Shown: one piece after another, positions 19,065 through 30,829 of the stretch
How positions within the stretch are numbered: the first letter of the stretch is position 1
Layout: the number at the start of each line of letters is the position of its first letter
Assembly: GCF_024648825.1 (NCBI RefSeq)
Contig: NZ_JANBBE010000011.1
Coordinates: 1 to 64,000 of the forward strand
Reading direction: 5' to 3'
Source: Lentzea californiensis
Lineage (GTDB): Bacteria > Actinomycetota > Actinomycetes > Mycobacteriales > Pseudonocardiaceae
Length of the DNA stretch: 64,000 bases
Translations under genes and position numbers: made by a program
Notes under the pieces: model-generated
The model's input: only the letters and a program-made list of their open reading frames with translations
Told to the model about the DNA's origin: nothing
The model's database searches: none

Positions 19065-20169
19065 GACGAACCAGGCCGCGCGGCGACTCGGGGTGAAGCC
19101 GGCGACGGTCTACTCATACGTCAGCCGCAAACTCCTGACCAGCAAGAAGGTCAATCGCCAGAGCATGTTCGACGTCGCCGAGGTCGAGGCCCTGGCGCAA
19201 CGCACTGGTGCCCGTGGCGCAGTGGCCGCTGTGACGGATCGCATCCGCACCCGCATCTCCCTGCTGGAGAAGGACCGCCTCCACTACCGGGGTCGCTCCG
19301 TTCCCGGCCTCGCGAGCACCAAGCGCTTCGAGGACGTGGCGCACTGGCTGTGGACGGGGATCGACTCGGAGGGCGTGCAGTTCCCCGAGGGCCAGGAGAT
19401 CTGGATGGCCCTTCCGGAGAGCGCCACCCTGACCGACCGGATCCGGGTGGCCGTGGTCCTCGCGAGCGCGGGCGACCCGCTGAGGTTCGACCTCGACCGG
19501 GCGATCACCACCGCCATGTCGCTGATCGCCGACGTCGTCGAGTCCCTGCCGCTGCTGGGCAGGCCGGCGGGCACCGACATCGCCGACCGCCTCTGGGCCC
19601 GCCTCTCGCCGGAACCCCCGCGGACGGACCTGCTCAACGCCGCCCTGATCCTCCTGGCGGACCACGACCTGGCCATCTCGACCATGGCCGCGCGAGTGGC
19701 CGCGTCGGCCCACGCCCACCCGTACGCCGTCGTCTCCGCCGGCCTGGGCGCGATGGAGGGCCAGCGGCACGGCGCCGCCGCGACGATCGCGCACCGCTTC
19801 CTCACCCAGGCCGCGTCCGACCCGATGGGCACCGTCGCCGAACACCTGCGGGCCGGTCAGCCGATCCCCGGCTTCGGCCACCGCATCTACCAGTCCCGTG
19901 ACCCGCGCGCCGACCACTTCCTGGCGCTGCTGCGCGGCAACGGCGACCTGGTGGTGGACAAGGTGATCGCCACCCAGCCGAAGACGTTCCCGAACATGGA
20001 CCTGGCGCTGGCGCAGTTCGGGCTGACGTTCTCGATGCCGCCGACCGCGGGGGAGGCCATCTTCTCCATCGCGCGGATCGCAGGGTGGGTCGCGCACGCG
20101 ATGGAGGAGTACAAGGAGCCGGGTCTGCGGTTCCGGACGATGGGTGTGTACACGGGCGACAGGCCGTAG
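19048..20169 (+). CDS. DNA-binding domain fused to a citrate synthase-like domain
   Basis: A 373-aa protein. Residues 1-50 (MLTTNQAARRLGVKPATVYSYVSRKLL, FDVAEVEALAQR) are a MerR/excisionase-like helix-turn-helix. The rest is a citrate synthase fold: RGRSVPGLASTKRFEDVAHWLWTG, AARVAASAHAHPYAVVSAGLGAMEGQRHG, IPGFGHRIYQSRDPRADHFL, MDLALAQFGLTFSMPPTAGEAIFSIARIAGWVAHAMEE. Some catalytic surroundings are retained (GFGHRIY, AHP), so it may bind the substrates as effectors or still catalyse. Divergent arrangement with citrate synthase 2 and the palindrome over its start suggest a metabolite-sensing autoregulator. ATG 19048 was preferred over ATG 19057 because of the -10 spacing. Confidence 0.88.
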   Translation: MESMLTTNQAARRLGVKPATVYSYVSRKLLTSKKVNRQSMFDVAEVEALAQRTGARGAVAAVTDRIRTRISLLEKDRLHYRGRSVPGLASTKRFEDVAHWLWTGIDSEGVQFPEGQEIWMALPESATLTDRIRVAVVLASAGDPLRFDLDRAITTAMSLIADVVESLPLLGRPAGTDIADRLWARLSPEPPRTDLLNAALILLADHDLAISTMAARVAASAHAHPYAVVSAGLGAMEGQRHGAAATIAHRFLTQAASDPMGTVAEHLRAGQPIPGFGHRIYQSRDPRADHFLALLRGNGDLVVDKVIATQPKTFPNMDLALAQFGLTFSMPPTAGEAIFSIARIAGWVAHAMEEYKEPGLRFRTMGVYTGDRP

Positions 20170-20172
20170 CAA

Positions 20173-20231
20173 AACGCCACGCGGGGACCTTTCGTACTGC
20201 ATGACGGTACGAAAGGTCCCCGCGTGGCGTT
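20173..20231. terminator. 25-bp perfect stem-loop after the HTH-citrate synthase gene
   Basis: Arms 20173-20197 and 20207-20231 pair perfectly, with a 9-nt loop. It starts 4 bp after the stop codon. The arm shares CACGCGGGGACCTTTCGT with the stem at 8379. Confidence 0.85.
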
Positions 20232-20310
20232 GGCGACGGAGGACGGGTGGGTGTTGTAGGCCTCTGTTGGCTGCTGGTGTGAGCGCGCCCGGAAGCGGAC
20301 CATCGGAACC

Positions 20311-21408
20311 ATGAGATTGTCCGCAGTGGACAACCTGAAGGTCGTCCTGGTGGCGTGGGTCATCGGCGGCCACGCGCTGCTGGGTTACGCCGCGATCGGC
20401 GGCTGGCCGTACGACGAGGTCAACGAGGTCACGTTCCACCCCGGCACCGAGACGGTGCTGGCGGCGTTGGTCGGGCCGTCCGGCCTGTTCTTCATGGGCA
20501 CCTTCTACTTCATGGCCGGGATCTTCACGCCCGGCTCCGTCGAGCGCAAAGGCCGGCGGCGGTTCATCGCCGACCGGCTCGTGCGGCTGGGTACGCCGTG
20601 GGTGGTCAGTGCCGTCGTCGTCTGGCCGACGTTCGTGTGGATCGCCTACAACGGGGCCGGCCGGGACGTCTCGTGGTGGCAGGCGTTCACGGACCGGCGG
20701 CCGTTCCTGGACAGCGGGTCGCTGTGGTTCGTCGGGGTGCTGCTGATCTTCAGCATCGCGGTCGCCCTGGCGCCGCCGATCAAGGAACGCGCCATCACGC
20801 CGTGGACCGTGGCGGGCATGACGATGATCGTGGCGGGGACGACCTTCCTGACCCGGCTGGTGTTCCCGGCGCGCAGCGGGCAGGTCGGGGACCTGCACCT
20901 GTGGTGGTGGCCGCAGTGCCTCGGGATGTTGCTGCTCGGGGCGATCGGCGGGCGCAAGCTCGCGGAACGGGTGCCGGACGAGATCTACCGCATGACCCGC
21001 AACGTCGTCATCGGCACGATCGCCGTGCTGCCCGTGGCGGCGGCGCTCATGGGCGTGCTGGATCTGGCCAGGAACGCGGAACCGTTCCTCGGCGGCTGGA
21101 GGTGGCAGGCCGCCGCCCTCGCTCTGGTCGAGGGAATCCTCGTGGTGGCGGGAAGCCTGTGGCTCATCGGGCTGGCGCAACGGCGGCTGACGCGCCAGGG
21201 GCCCTTCGCGGAGGGGCTGGCGCGGTCCGCCTACGTCGCGTTCGTCGTGCAGGGGCCGATCCTGCTGGCGCTCGCGACCGGCCTGCGCCCGCTGGACGTT
21301 CCCGCGGAGGTGAAGGCCCCGCTGGTGGGCGCGGGGGCGATCGCGTTGTCGTTCGGGATCGGCTGGTACGTCACTTCGCGCCGAGGCGCTTCAGCACGCT
21401 CGTCGTGA
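20311..21408 (+). CDS. acyltransferase 3 (OafA-like) membrane protein
   Basis: A 365-aa multi-pass membrane protein of the acyltransferase-3 family. It begins with the typical MRLSAVDNLKVVLVAWVIGGHALLGY (His of the first span), followed by FFMGTFYFMAGIFTPGSVERKG, FIADRLVRLGTPWVV and about ten hydrophobic segments, ending FAEGLARSAYVAFVVQGPILL. Such proteins O-acylate sugars or other small molecules at the membrane. The substrate cannot be inferred, and no glycan cluster is adjacent. The 3' end overlaps dxs by 38 bp in convergent orientation. Confidence 0.85.
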   Translation: MRLSAVDNLKVVLVAWVIGGHALLGYAAIGGWPYDEVNEVTFHPGTETVLAALVGPSGLFFMGTFYFMAGIFTPGSVERKGRRRFIADRLVRLGTPWVVSAVVVWPTFVWIAYNGAGRDVSWWQAFTDRRPFLDSGSLWFVGVLLIFSIAVALAPPIKERAITPWTVAGMTMIVAGTTFLTRLVFPARSGQVGDLHLWWWPQCLGMLLLGAIGGRKLAERVPDEIYRMTRNVVIGTIAVLPVAAALMGVLDLARNAEPFLGGWRWQAAALALVEGILVVAGSLWLIGLAQRRLTRQGPFAEGLARSAYVAFVVQGPILLALATGLRPLDVPAEVKAPLVGAGAIALSFGIGWYVTSRRGASARSS

Positions 21409-23077
21409 TGCCCGCCGCGTCCAGGCCGTGCGCGCGCAGGATGCGGGCGCGTGAGTCGTGCGGCAGGAAACGCGGCGGTAGCGCGAAAGTCGCCACGCAG
21501 GCCGGGGAACCGGCCAGGGCCTGGCCCAGACGTGCGCCCAGGGCTCCGGTGGACGTCGTGTCCTCCACGGCGAGCACCAGGCGGTGCTGACCGCTGTACT
21601 TGACGAGGTGCGGGTCCAGGGGAGCCGTCCAGCGCGGGTCCACCACGTTGACGCGGACGTCGTGCGAGGCGAGCTCCTCCGCCGCCGCCAGGCAGGGACC
21701 GGCCAGCGGGCCCACCGAGATCAGGAGCACCTCGGCGTCCGGGTCCTCGCGCAGCACGTCGAAGTGGCTCACGCGGCGCACCGCGGGCACGTCCGGGCCG
21801 ATGGAAGCCTTCGGGTACCGGACCACCGTGGGGCCGTCCGAGACCTCGACGGCCTCGCGCAGCAGGGCGGCCAGGGAAGCCGGATCGCGCGGGGCGGCCA
21901 GCCTCAGACCCGGCACCACGGGCAGCACGGAGGCGTCCCACATGCCGTGGTGCGACGCGCCGTCCGGGCCGGTCACACCGGCCCGGTCCAGCACGAACGT
22001 CACCGGCAGCCGGTGCAGGGCCACGTCCATCAGCAACTGGTCGAAAGCACGGGACAGGAACGTCGCGTAGACGGCGACGACCGGGTGCAGGCCGCCCATC
22101 GCCATGCCGGCGGCGGACGTCACGGCGTGCTGCTCGGCGATGCCGACGTCGAACACGCGCGCAGGGAAGCGCTCGGAGAAAGGCCGCAGCCCCACCGGTT
22201 CCAGCATGGCGGCGGTCAGGCAGACGACGTCCGGGCGTTCCGCTCCGATGGACACGATCTCGTCGGAGAACGCGTCGGTCCACGTCCGCCCGCCCGCGGC
22301 ACCGGACGCGCCGACCGCGTGCATGCGGTCCGCCTCGTCGGTCTCGGCGGCGCTGTACCCCTTGCCCTTCACGGTCTTGCAGTGCACGACGACCGGGCGG
22401 CCGAGTGTTTTGGCCTCCCACAAGGCGTTCTCGACGGCGTGCACGTCGTGGCCGTCGACCTCGCCGATGTACGCGAGACCCAGCGCCTCGAACAACCCGC
22501 GCGCAGAGCCGTTCAGCAACGACGCGGCGAAGCCACCGGCCGTCGGGTCGTAGGAGCGGCCGTTGTCGTTGAGCAGCACCACGACTGGGCGCGACGAGCC
22601 ACCGATGTTGTTCAGCGCCTCCCAGCACATCCCGCCGGTCAGCGCGCCGTCGCCGACGATGGCGACGACCCGGCGATCCGCGCCGCCGAGTTCGAACGCC
22701 TTCGCCAGACCGTCCGCATAGGACAGTGCGGTGGAGGCGTGCGAGTTCTCGATGACGTCGTGCGCCGACTCCGCCGCGGACGGGTAGCCGGACATGCCGC
22801 CTGCCTGCCGCAACGAGTCGAAGTCCGAGCAACGGCCGGTCAGCATCTTGTGCACGTACGACTGGTGCCCGGTGTCGAACAGCACCACGTCGACCGGGGA
22901 GTTGAAGACCCGGTGCACACCGATCGTCAGCTCGACGGCACCCAGGTTCGGGCCGAGGTGGCCGCCGGTCCGGTGCACCTTGGAGATCAGGAACGACCGG
23001 ATCTCCCCGGCCAGCGAGGAGAGTTCGGAGGACGAGAGCGCCCGGACGTCCGCGGGCGAGGTGATGTCAGCCAGCAC
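21371..23077 (-). CDS. dxs: 1-deoxy-D-xylulose-5-phosphate synthase
   Basis: A 568-aa thiamine-diphosphate enzyme that makes DXP from pyruvate and glyceraldehyde-3-phosphate, the entry step of the MEP pathway. Visible parts: [60 protein letters not shown] (ThDP/Mg site), [40 protein letters not shown] and the C-terminal transketolase domain. It is about 60 residues shorter than typical housekeeping Dxs proteins, which suggests a pathway-specific copy. It is the last gene of the seven-gene encapsulin/terpene operon and overlaps ispH by 11 bp. GTG start at 23077. Confidence 0.95.
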   Translation of the reverse strand: MLADITSPADVRALSSSELSSLAGEIRSFLISKVHRTGGHLGPNLGAVELTIGVHRVFNSPVDVVLFDTGHQSYVHKMLTGRCSDFDSLRQAGGMSGYPSAAESAHDVIENSHASTALSYADGLAKAFELGGADRRVVAIVGDGALTGGMCWEALNNIGGSSRPVVVLLNDNGRSYDPTAGGFAASLLNGSARGLFEALGLAYIGEVDGHDVHAVENALWEAKTLGRPVVVHCKTVKGKGYSAAETDEADRMHAVGASGAAGGRTWTDAFSDEIVSIGAERPDVVCLTAAMLEPVGLRPFSERFPARVFDVGIAEQHAVTSAAGMAMGGLHPVVAVYATFLSRAFDQLLMDVALHRLPVTFVLDRAGVTGPDGASHHGMWDASVLPVVPGLRLAAPRDPASLAALLREAVEVSDGPTVVRYPKASIGPDVPAVRRVSHFDVLREDPDAEVLLISVGPLAGPCLAAAEELASHDVRVNVVDPRWTAPLDPHLVKYSGQHRLVLAVEDTTSTGALGARLGQALAGSPACVATFALPPRFLPHDSRARILRAHGLDAAGITTSVLKRLGAK

Positions 23078-24008
23078 TGCGCACCGCCGGCGGGAGGGTG
23101 AAGGCGATCGTCTCCGTCGCGGTCGTGTGAGTGGACACCGAGACGGTGCCCAGCGCCTCCAAGGCGGCCACGACCTCGTCGACCAGTTCGGGAGGTGCCG
23201 ACGCGCCCGCGGACAGGCCTACCGACGTCACCCCGTGCAGCCACGCGGGGTCGATCTCCGAGGCGTCGTCGATCAGGTGGGCGGGCGTGCCGCCGCGGGC
23301 CGCGAGCTCCACCATCCGCACCGAGTTGGACGAGTTCTTCGACCCCACCACCAGCACCAGGTCCGACCGCGCGGCGACCTCGCGGATGGCGATCTGCCGG
23401 TTCGTGGTGGCGTAACAGATGTCGTCGGAACCGGGGCCGCGCACCTGCGGGAACTTCCGCTCCAGCGCCGCGACCACCTCGGCCGTCTCGTCGACGGCCA
23501 GCGTCGTCTGCGTCAGGTAGGACACCGGGCCGGTGATCTCCAGCGCCTCGACGTCCGCCACCGTCTCCACCAGCACCATCTGGCCGGGCGCCTCGCCCAG
23601 CGTGCCCTCGACCTCCTCGTGCCCGGCGTGCCCGATCAGCACGATGGTGTCGCCACGTTCGGCGAAACGCCGTGCCTCGGCGTGCACCTTCGTCACCAGA
23701 GGACACGTCGCGTCGAGCACGTCCAGCGACCGTGCCCGGGCCTCAGCGCGCACGGCCGGCGAGACGCCGTGCGCGGAGAAGACCGCCGTGGCACCGAAAG
23801 GCACCTCGGACAGTTCCTCCACGAACACGGCGCCCCGAGCTTCCAGCGCGCGCACGACGTGGACGTTGTGCACGATCTGCTTGCGCACGTAGATGGGGCC
23901 GCCGCGTTGGTCCAGCAGTCGTTCCACGATCTCGATGGCACGCTCCACCCCGGCGCAGAACGACCGGGGTGAGGCGAGCAGCACCGAACGCGGCGGATGT
24001 TCCGTCAT
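23067..24008 (-). CDS. ispH: 4-hydroxy-3-methylbut-2-enyl diphosphate reductase
   Basis: A 313-aa [4Fe-4S] enzyme that makes IPP and DMAPP in the last MEP step. The three cluster cysteines are in [22 protein letters not shown] and [11 protein letters not shown]; substrate residues include [28 protein letters not shown] and [14 protein letters not shown] 24008 opens at the family N-terminus ([20 protein letters not shown]). It lies 22 bp downstream of the prenyl synthase and overlaps dxs, so the operon provides both the first and last enzymes of the precursor pathway. Confidence 0.96.
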   Translation of the reverse strand: MTEHPPRSVLLASPRSFCAGVERAIEIVERLLDQRGGPIYVRKQIVHNVHVVRALEARGAVFVEELSEVPFGATAVFSAHGVSPAVRAEARARSLDVLDATCPLVTKVHAEARRFAERGDTIVLIGHAGHEEVEGTLGEAPGQMVLVETVADVEALEITGPVSYLTQTTLAVDETAEVVAALERKFPQVRGPGSDDICYATTNRQIAIREVAARSDLVLVVGSKNSSNSVRMVELAARGGTPAHLIDDASEIDPAWLHGVTSVGLSAGASAPPELVDEVVAALEALGTVSVSTHTTATETIAFTLPPAVRSAG

Positions 24009-24030
24009 CGAGCGCCTTCCCAAAGTGGAA

Positions 24031-25077
24031 TCAGTGATCGCGGTGGGTGACGAGCTGGGCGAGCGTGCCGAGTTCCACTGCCGCACGCGCGGTCGGGGAG
24101 GCTTCGCCGAGATGGACCAGCGCCTGCGTGTGCAGTTCGTCGGCCTGCGTCTGGCTCCAGGCACGTCCACCGGCCTCGTCGACCAGGTGTGCGGCCCGCG
24201 CAAGCGTTTCCGCGTTCATCTCGTGAGAGCCGAAGTACAACGACGCCAGCTCGGCGGAGGCGGGGACACCGGCGGTCAGGGCACGCACGACGGGCAACGA
24301 CTTCTTGCGGTTCACCAGGTCCGAGTGCCCGGCCTTGCCCGTCACCGCCGGGTCGCCCCAGATGCCGAGCAGATCGTCCACGTGCTGGAACGCGAGGCCC
24401 AGCTCGGTTCCGTACCCGCGCATCGCCTCGACCTGTTCGTCGGACCCGCCGCCGTACAGCGCGCCCAAGGCCGTGGAGGCGCCCAGGAGCGCACCCGTCT
24501 TGCCGCGCGCCATCCGCTCGACCTCGAACACCTCGACGTCGGACCGCGTCTCGAAGTCCAGGTCGTACGCCTGCCCTTCGAGCAACGCCACGGTGGCGTC
24601 ACCCAGCGTCCGGATCGCCTCGATCGCCCGCGGATGTCCTGATGCGGCGAGGACGTCCACGGCCAGCGCCTGCAGCGCGTCGCCGGCCAGGATCGCCGCG
24701 TTGACGCCGAACACGGTCCACGCCGTCGCCCGGTGGCGCCGGGTCGTGTCGCGGTCCATCACGTCGTCGTGCAGCAGCGAGAAGTTGTGGATCAGCTCCA
24801 CCGCGACCGCCGCCGGTACCGCGTCGGCGGCGGTACCGCCGACGGCCTCGGCCGCCAGCAGCACCAGCGCGGGACGGATCGCCTTGCCGCCGTTCTCCAG
24901 CACCGGGTTGCCGTACTCGTCGCGCCACCCGTGGTGGTACTCCGCGATCGTGCGCATCGACGGCGGCAGCTGGTCGACTGCCTTGCGCAGAGCCGGGAGC
25001 ACGAAGCTCCGGCTCCACGCGAGCACCTCGCCGGACGGTCGCCCGGCGGCGAGAGGTTCGGTCATCTCGACTGTCAT
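24031..25077 (-). CDS. polyprenyl diphosphate synthase (short-chain, GPP/FPP-type)
   Basis: A 348-aa trans-prenyltransferase. First aspartate-rich motif: [22 protein letters not shown]; second: [13 protein letters not shown]; also [14 protein letters not shown] (IPP-binding Lys-Arg region), [21 protein letters not shown] and NRKKSLPVV. Product chain length is not safely predictable, but the context requires GPP or FPP for the adjacent terpene synthases. ATG 25077 is 2 nt after the encapsulin stop, so translation is coupled. Residues 1-25 ([19 protein letters not shown]) precede the catalytic fold and could hold a shell-targeting signal; this is inference. Confidence 0.93.
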   Translation of the reverse strand: MTVEMTEPLAAGRPSGEVLAWSRSFVLPALRKAVDQLPPSMRTIAEYHHGWRDEYGNPVLENGGKAIRPALVLLAAEAVGGTAADAVPAAVAVELIHNFSLLHDDVMDRDTTRRHRATAWTVFGVNAAILAGDALQALAVDVLAASGHPRAIEAIRTLGDATVALLEGQAYDLDFETRSDVEVFEVERMARGKTGALLGASTALGALYGGGSDEQVEAMRGYGTELGLAFQHVDDLLGIWGDPAVTGKAGHSDLVNRKKSLPVVRALTAGVPASAELASLYFGSHEMNAETLARAAHLVDEAGGRAWSQTQADELHTQALVHLGEASPTARAAVELGTLAQLVTHRDH

Positions 25078-25079
25078 CG

Positions 25080-26480
25080 CTAGAGCCCGATCTCCACGTT
25101 CTCCAGCACGCCCAGGGCATCCGGCACCAGCACGGCGGCCGAGTAGTACGTCGACACGAGGTACTTGAGCATCGCGTGCTCGTCGATGCCCATGAACCGC
25201 ACGTTGAGGCCGGGCTCGTACTCGTCCGGGATGCCGGTCTGGCGCAGGCCGACGACGCCCTGCTTCTCCTCGCCGAGCCGCATCGCGATGATCGACGTCG
25301 TGCCGTTCTTGTTGACCGGGATCTTGTCGCACGGCGCGATCGGGACGCCGCGCCACGACTGGAACTGCTTGCCCTCGACCTCGACGGTCGGCACGTACAG
25401 GCCGCGTTTGTTGAGCTGCCGGCCGAACGCCGAGATCGCCTTGGGGTGGGCCAGGATCAGCCTGGTGTTGCGGCGCCGCGAGATCAGCTCGTCCATGTCG
25501 TCCGGCGTCACCGGGCCGGAGTTGGTGCTGACCCGCTGCTTGAGGTCGGCGTTGGCGAGCAGGCCGAACTCCTTGTTGTTGATGAGCTCGTGCTCCTGGC
25601 GCTCGCGCAGCGCCTCGATGGTCAGCCGCAACTGGTGCTCGACCTGGTCCATCGGCTGGCTGTAGAGGTCCGCCACACGCGTGTGGACGCGCACGATCGT
25701 CTGCGCCACTGAGAGTTCGTACTCGCGGGGCCGCAGCTCGTAGTCGACGAACGTGCTGGGCAGCGTCGGCTCGCCGTCGTGGCCGGACGCGATGTCGATC
25801 TCGGCCTCGCCGTGCTTGTTCGACGCGTTCGTCGGGTTCGCGAGCTGCTGCGCGATGTGCTGGCGCAACGGCTCGATCTGCCCGTTGAGCTGTGCGAAGG
25901 CGGCCCGCGTCAGCACCACCGCCGTCGTCGGCGTCAACGCGCGTGCGGTGAAGCTCCAGTTCTTGCCGGAGCCGGACAGCACCGGCTCGTCGCCGAGGTA
26001 CTCGCCGTCCGCGATCGTGCCCAGCGCCACGTCGTCGCCGTACTCGCCGCGCCCGGTCTTGGTGACCTTGCCGTGCGCGATGACGATGATCTCGTCGACG
26101 GACTCGCCGCGGTGCGCGATCACCTCACCGGGCAGGTACTCGCGCTGCTCGAAGCGGTTCGCGACGGCGGTCAGCGCCGCCTCGTCCTCGAACCCGCGCA
26201 GCAGCAGGAACTCAGCCAGTTCCTGCGGCACGATCCGCACCTCCGAACCCACGGAGGTGAAGGTGACCCGGCCGTCGCCGATCGCGAAGGTGAGCCGGCG
26301 GTTGACGCGGAACGCACCACCCTTCGCCTCGACCCAGGGCAGCATGCGCAGCAGCCACCGGGGTGAGATCCCCTGCATCTGCGGTGCGGACTTGGTGGTC
26401 GACGAGAGGTTGCGGGCCGCCTTCGTCGAAAGGCTCAGCTGCCCGCCCTCGACCCCAAGGCCCGGATCGGTAACAGTCAC
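25080..26480 (-). CDS. family 2B encapsulin shell protein, second copy
   Basis: A 466-aa HK97-fold shell protein with an inserted cyclic-nucleotide-binding-like (CNB) domain, of the EshA/family 2B type. Order: N-arm ([31 protein letters not shown]), CNB domain at about residues 85-205 ([51 protein letters not shown]), then the HK97 P- and A-domains ([58 protein letters not shown] ... [22 protein letters not shown] ... [23 protein letters not shown]). In the CNB phosphate-binding cassette, FGE is replaced by LGD. GTG 26480 matches the MTVTD start of the other shell gene. It is 36 bp downstream of terpene synthase B and 2 bp upstream of the prenyl synthase. Confidence 0.9.
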   Translation of the reverse strand: MTVTDPGLGVEGGQLSLSTKAARNLSSTTKSAPQMQGISPRWLLRMLPWVEAKGGAFRVNRRLTFAIGDGRVTFTSVGSEVRIVPQELAEFLLLRGFEDEAALTAVANRFEQREYLPGEVIAHRGESVDEIIVIAHGKVTKTGRGEYGDDVALGTIADGEYLGDEPVLSGSGKNWSFTARALTPTTAVVLTRAAFAQLNGQIEPLRQHIAQQLANPTNASNKHGEAEIDIASGHDGEPTLPSTFVDYELRPREYELSVAQTIVRVHTRVADLYSQPMDQVEHQLRLTIEALRERQEHELINNKEFGLLANADLKQRVSTNSGPVTPDDMDELISRRRNTRLILAHPKAISAFGRQLNKRGLYVPTVEVEGKQFQSWRGVPIAPCDKIPVNKNGTTSIIAMRLGEEKQGVVGLRQTGIPDEYEPGLNVRFMGIDEHAMLKYLVSTYYSAAVLVPDALGVLENVEIGL

Positions 26481-26516
26481 TGGAAGTCCTGCCAATCTGT
26501 TGGTGCTGTGATGGAA

Positions 26517-28599
<2,083 letters not shown>

Positions 28600-30006
28600 C
28601 TATCCCTCGCGGCCGAGCTCGACGTGCTCCAGCACGCCGATCGCGTCCGGCACCATGATGGCGGCCGAGTAGTAGGCGCTGACCAGGTAGTTGATGATCG
28701 CCTGGTCGTTGATGCCCATGAACCGCACCGACAGGCCCGGCTGGTACTCGTCCGGGATGCCGGTCTGGTGCAGGCCGATGACGCCCTGGTTCTGCTCGCC
28801 GGTGCGGATCAGCATCACCGACGACGTGCGGGTGTCGGAGATCGGGATCTTGTTGCACGGCAGCACGGGGATGCCGCGCCAGGCCGGCACCTGCTGGCCG
28901 TTGAAGTCGATGTGCTGCGGGTAGAGGCCGCGCCTGTTGAGCTCACGGCCGAACGCGGCGATCGTGCGCGGGTGGGCGAGGAAGTACCCGGGGTCCTTCC
29001 ACACGATCGACAGCAGCTCGTCGAAGTCGTCCGGGGTGGGCGGGCCGGTGCGGGTGTGGATGCGCTGCTTGAGGTCCGCGTTGTGCAGCAGGCCGAACGA
29101 CCTGTTGTTGACGATCTCGTGCTCCTGGCGTTCGCGCAGGGCCTCGATCGTGAGCCGCAACTGCTGCTCGACCTGGTCCATCGGCTTGTTGTAGAGGTCC
29201 GCGACACGGGTGTGGACCCGCAGCACGGTCTGGGCGACGCTCAGCTCGTACTCGCGCGGCGAGATCTCGTAGTCGACGAACGTGCCGGGCAGGACGGGCT
29301 CGCCGTCGTGACCGGACGCCAGGTCGATCTCGGCCTCGCCGTGTTCGTCCTGAGGCTTGTTGCGGCTGTTGAACGTCTGCTGGATGTGTGCGCGCAGGCC
29401 GCCCGCTTCCCCGTTGAGCGCCTGGAAGTCGGTCCACGACAGCGTGAGCACCGTGACCGGCGTGACGGCCTTGGCGGTGTACTCCCACTCGCCCTGCGGA
29501 CCCGCCAGCACGGTTTCGCCGAAGTACTGGCCGTCGGCGAGGTTGCCGAGCACGGTGTCGCCGCCGTACTCACCGGTGCCGATCTTGTCGACCTTGCCGT
29601 GCGCGATCAGCACGACGCTGTCCTTCGGACGGCCCTTCTCGACGATGACGTCGCCGATGCCGTACTCCTGCTGCGTGAAGCGGCCGGCGAGCGCCGCGAG
29701 GACCTCCTCGTCGTCGAAGCCCTTGAGCAGCGCCAGTTCGGTGAGCTCCATCGGCACCACGCGGATCTCCGCGCCGATGTTCGTGAACGAGACGCGGCCG
29801 TCCCCCAGCGTGTAGGTGAGGCGCCGGTTGACGCGGTACGCACCACCTGCCGCCTGCACCCAGGGGAGCACCTTGAGCAGCCAGCGGGAAGTGATTCCCT
29901 GCATCTGCGGGACGGACTTGGTGGTAGTGGCCAGATTTCGTGCGGCGGCCGTCCCCAAACTCAGCTGCTGACGGCCCTCATTGAGGTCAGAATCCGTCAC
30001 AGTCAC
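28600..30006 (-). CDS. family 2B encapsulin shell protein, first copy
   Basis: A 468-aa EshA-like family 2B encapsulin. It has the same layout as the copy at 25080-26480: N-arm ([34 protein letters not shown]), CNB insertion at about 85-205 ([38 protein letters not shown]), then the HK97 core ending [26 protein letters not shown]. The CNB phosphate-binding cassette keeps FGE but lacks the usual following Arg, so nucleotide binding is doubtful. The two copies are clearly paralogous but far from identical, mostly diverging in the CNB domain and the E-loop-like region ([14 protein letters not shown]). It is the first gene of the operon, with a 358-bp upstream region, and its stop is 3 nt before terpene synthase A. 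Confidence 0.92.
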   Translation of the reverse strand: MTVTDSDLNEGRQQLSLGTAAARNLATTTKSVPQMQGITSRWLLKVLPWVQAAGGAYRVNRRLTYTLGDGRVSFTNIGAEIRVVPMELTELALLKGFDDEEVLAALAGRFTQQEYGIGDVIVEKGRPKDSVVLIAHGKVDKIGTGEYGGDTVLGNLADGQYFGETVLAGPQGEWEYTAKAVTPVTVLTLSWTDFQALNGEAGGLRAHIQQTFNSRNKPQDEHGEAEIDLASGHDGEPVLPGTFVDYEISPREYELSVAQTVLRVHTRVADLYNKPMDQVEQQLRLTIEALRERQEHEIVNNRSFGLLHNADLKQRIHTRTGPPTPDDFDELLSIVWKDPGYFLAHPRTIAAFGRELNRRGLYPQHIDFNGQQVPAWRGIPVLPCNKIPISDTRTSSVMLIRTGEQNQGVIGLHQTGIPDEYQPGLSVRFMGINDQAIINYLVSAYYSAAIMVPDAIGVLEHVELGREG

Positions 30007-30297
30007 AACCGGTACCCACCTATCTCAATGCGCTAATTGGACCAAACCGATAAGCCGGAATGGACGTTAGTTCGCACTGCAGATGGATGTGAAGAGGCCA
30101 AGAAGGCGACATTCGGGTGGGTGGTTTACGCCTGTTGACGCTACGGAGCGTACAACTATTGCCGTACGCAACCATCGTTGTATCGGCAGGCGGGTGACTG
30201 AGCGTTATTCAAGAGGGTATGGAATAACGCACTCGTTTGGCTCAATAGGATCACCCTTTGGTGTGCCCCGGGTCGTGTTGTATGGATGTTATACGAC
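30007..30297. promoter_or_regulatory. long AT-richer leader/promoter region of the encapsulin operon
   Basis: No gene was recognised in this stretch, which is visibly lower in GC than the surroundings. Reading toward 30006 on the minus strand, a purine-rich AGGTGGG lies about 10 nt before the GTG. GTTGTA-type hexamers recur in both orientations (around 30149, 30176 and 30278), and a GTCGT/ACGAC inverted repeat flanks 30271-30297. These may be regulator sites, but I cannot identify a -35/-10 pair with confidence. Confidence 0.4.
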
Positions 30298-30332
30298 ACC
30301 ACTCCGAGTGGGCTGAATCCACTCGAAGTGGT
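30298..30332. terminator. stem-loop downstream of the HbpS-like gene
   Basis: Arms 30298-30311 and 30319-30332 (ACCACTYCGAGTGG) pair with one mismatch over 14 bp, and the pairing can continue outward as ATAC/GTAT after a 3-nt bulge. It follows the minus-strand gene ending at 30365 and separates it from the encapsulin operon promoter. Confidence 0.65.
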
Positions 30333-30364
30333 GTATCAATTTGTACCGACCACTATTCGTGTCA

Positions 30365-30829
30365 TTACGCGTCGCGTGAGTTCAGGAACGATTCCAGCTG
30401 CGTCACGACGAACGCGTGGTCCTCCGCCTGGGGCAGTCCGGAGACACCGACGGTGCCGACCGGGCCGGTTCCGCGCAGGATGACGGGGAAGACACCTCCG
30501 TGCGCCGCGTAGAGGGCGGGGTCGAGGCCGGGCTGCTCCTCGAACGCCGACCCCTTCTCGCGGAACGTCGTGCCGACGTAGAACGAGCTGTGGCCGAACA
30601 GCTCGACCACCCGGGCCTTGCGTTCGAGCCACCTGTCGTTGTCCGGCGCCGTGCCGGGCAGCGACGCGTGGAAGAGCCGGTGCCCGTTGCGCTGCACCGA
30701 GATCGCGATCGGCAGGCCCTGTTCGCGGGCGGCGTCGAGCAGGTGCAGGCCGAGCTCGATCGCGACGTCGTTGCCGAACCGGCTGAACTGCAGCTGCCGT
30801 TCCTGGGCCAGAAGCTCTTCGGAGTTCAT
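30365..30829 (-). CDS. HbpS/GlcG-superfamily (UPF0303-like) protein
   Basis: A 154-aa protein of the haem-degrading/haem-binding (HbpS, GlcG, UPF0303) superfamily. Typical segments are LGLHLLDAAREQGLPIAISVQRNGHRLFHASLPGTAPDNDRWLERKARVVELFGHSS, EQPGLDPALYAAHGGVFPVIL and GTVGVSGLPQAEDHAFVVTQLESFL. No signal peptide is present, unlike extracellular HbpS. Binding of haem or another small ligand is possible but unproven. ATG 30829 overlaps the stop of the oxidoreductase gene by 4 bp (ATGA), so the two are translationally coupled. Confidence 0.85.
   Translation of the reverse strand: MNSEELLAQERQLQFSRFGNDVAIELGLHLLDAAREQGLPIAISVQRNGHRLFHASLPGTAPDNDRWLERKARVVELFGHSSFYVGTTFREKGSAFEEQPGLDPALYAAHGGVFPVILRGTGPVGTVGVSGLPQAEDHAFVVTQLESFLNSRDA

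Noticed and set aside
19114-21180. 688-codon open frame on the minus strand across the citrate-synthase fusion and acyltransferase genes
   Set aside because: It runs through a 25-bp terminator stem-loop and has Arg/His/Gly-rich text without family features.
24031-25077. Reading the polyprenyl synthase as a dedicated 2-methylisoborneol supply enzyme
   Set aside because: The SAM-dependent GPP methyltransferase needed for 2-methylisoborneol is not in the operon, and both terpene synthases look like geosmin-synthase halves.
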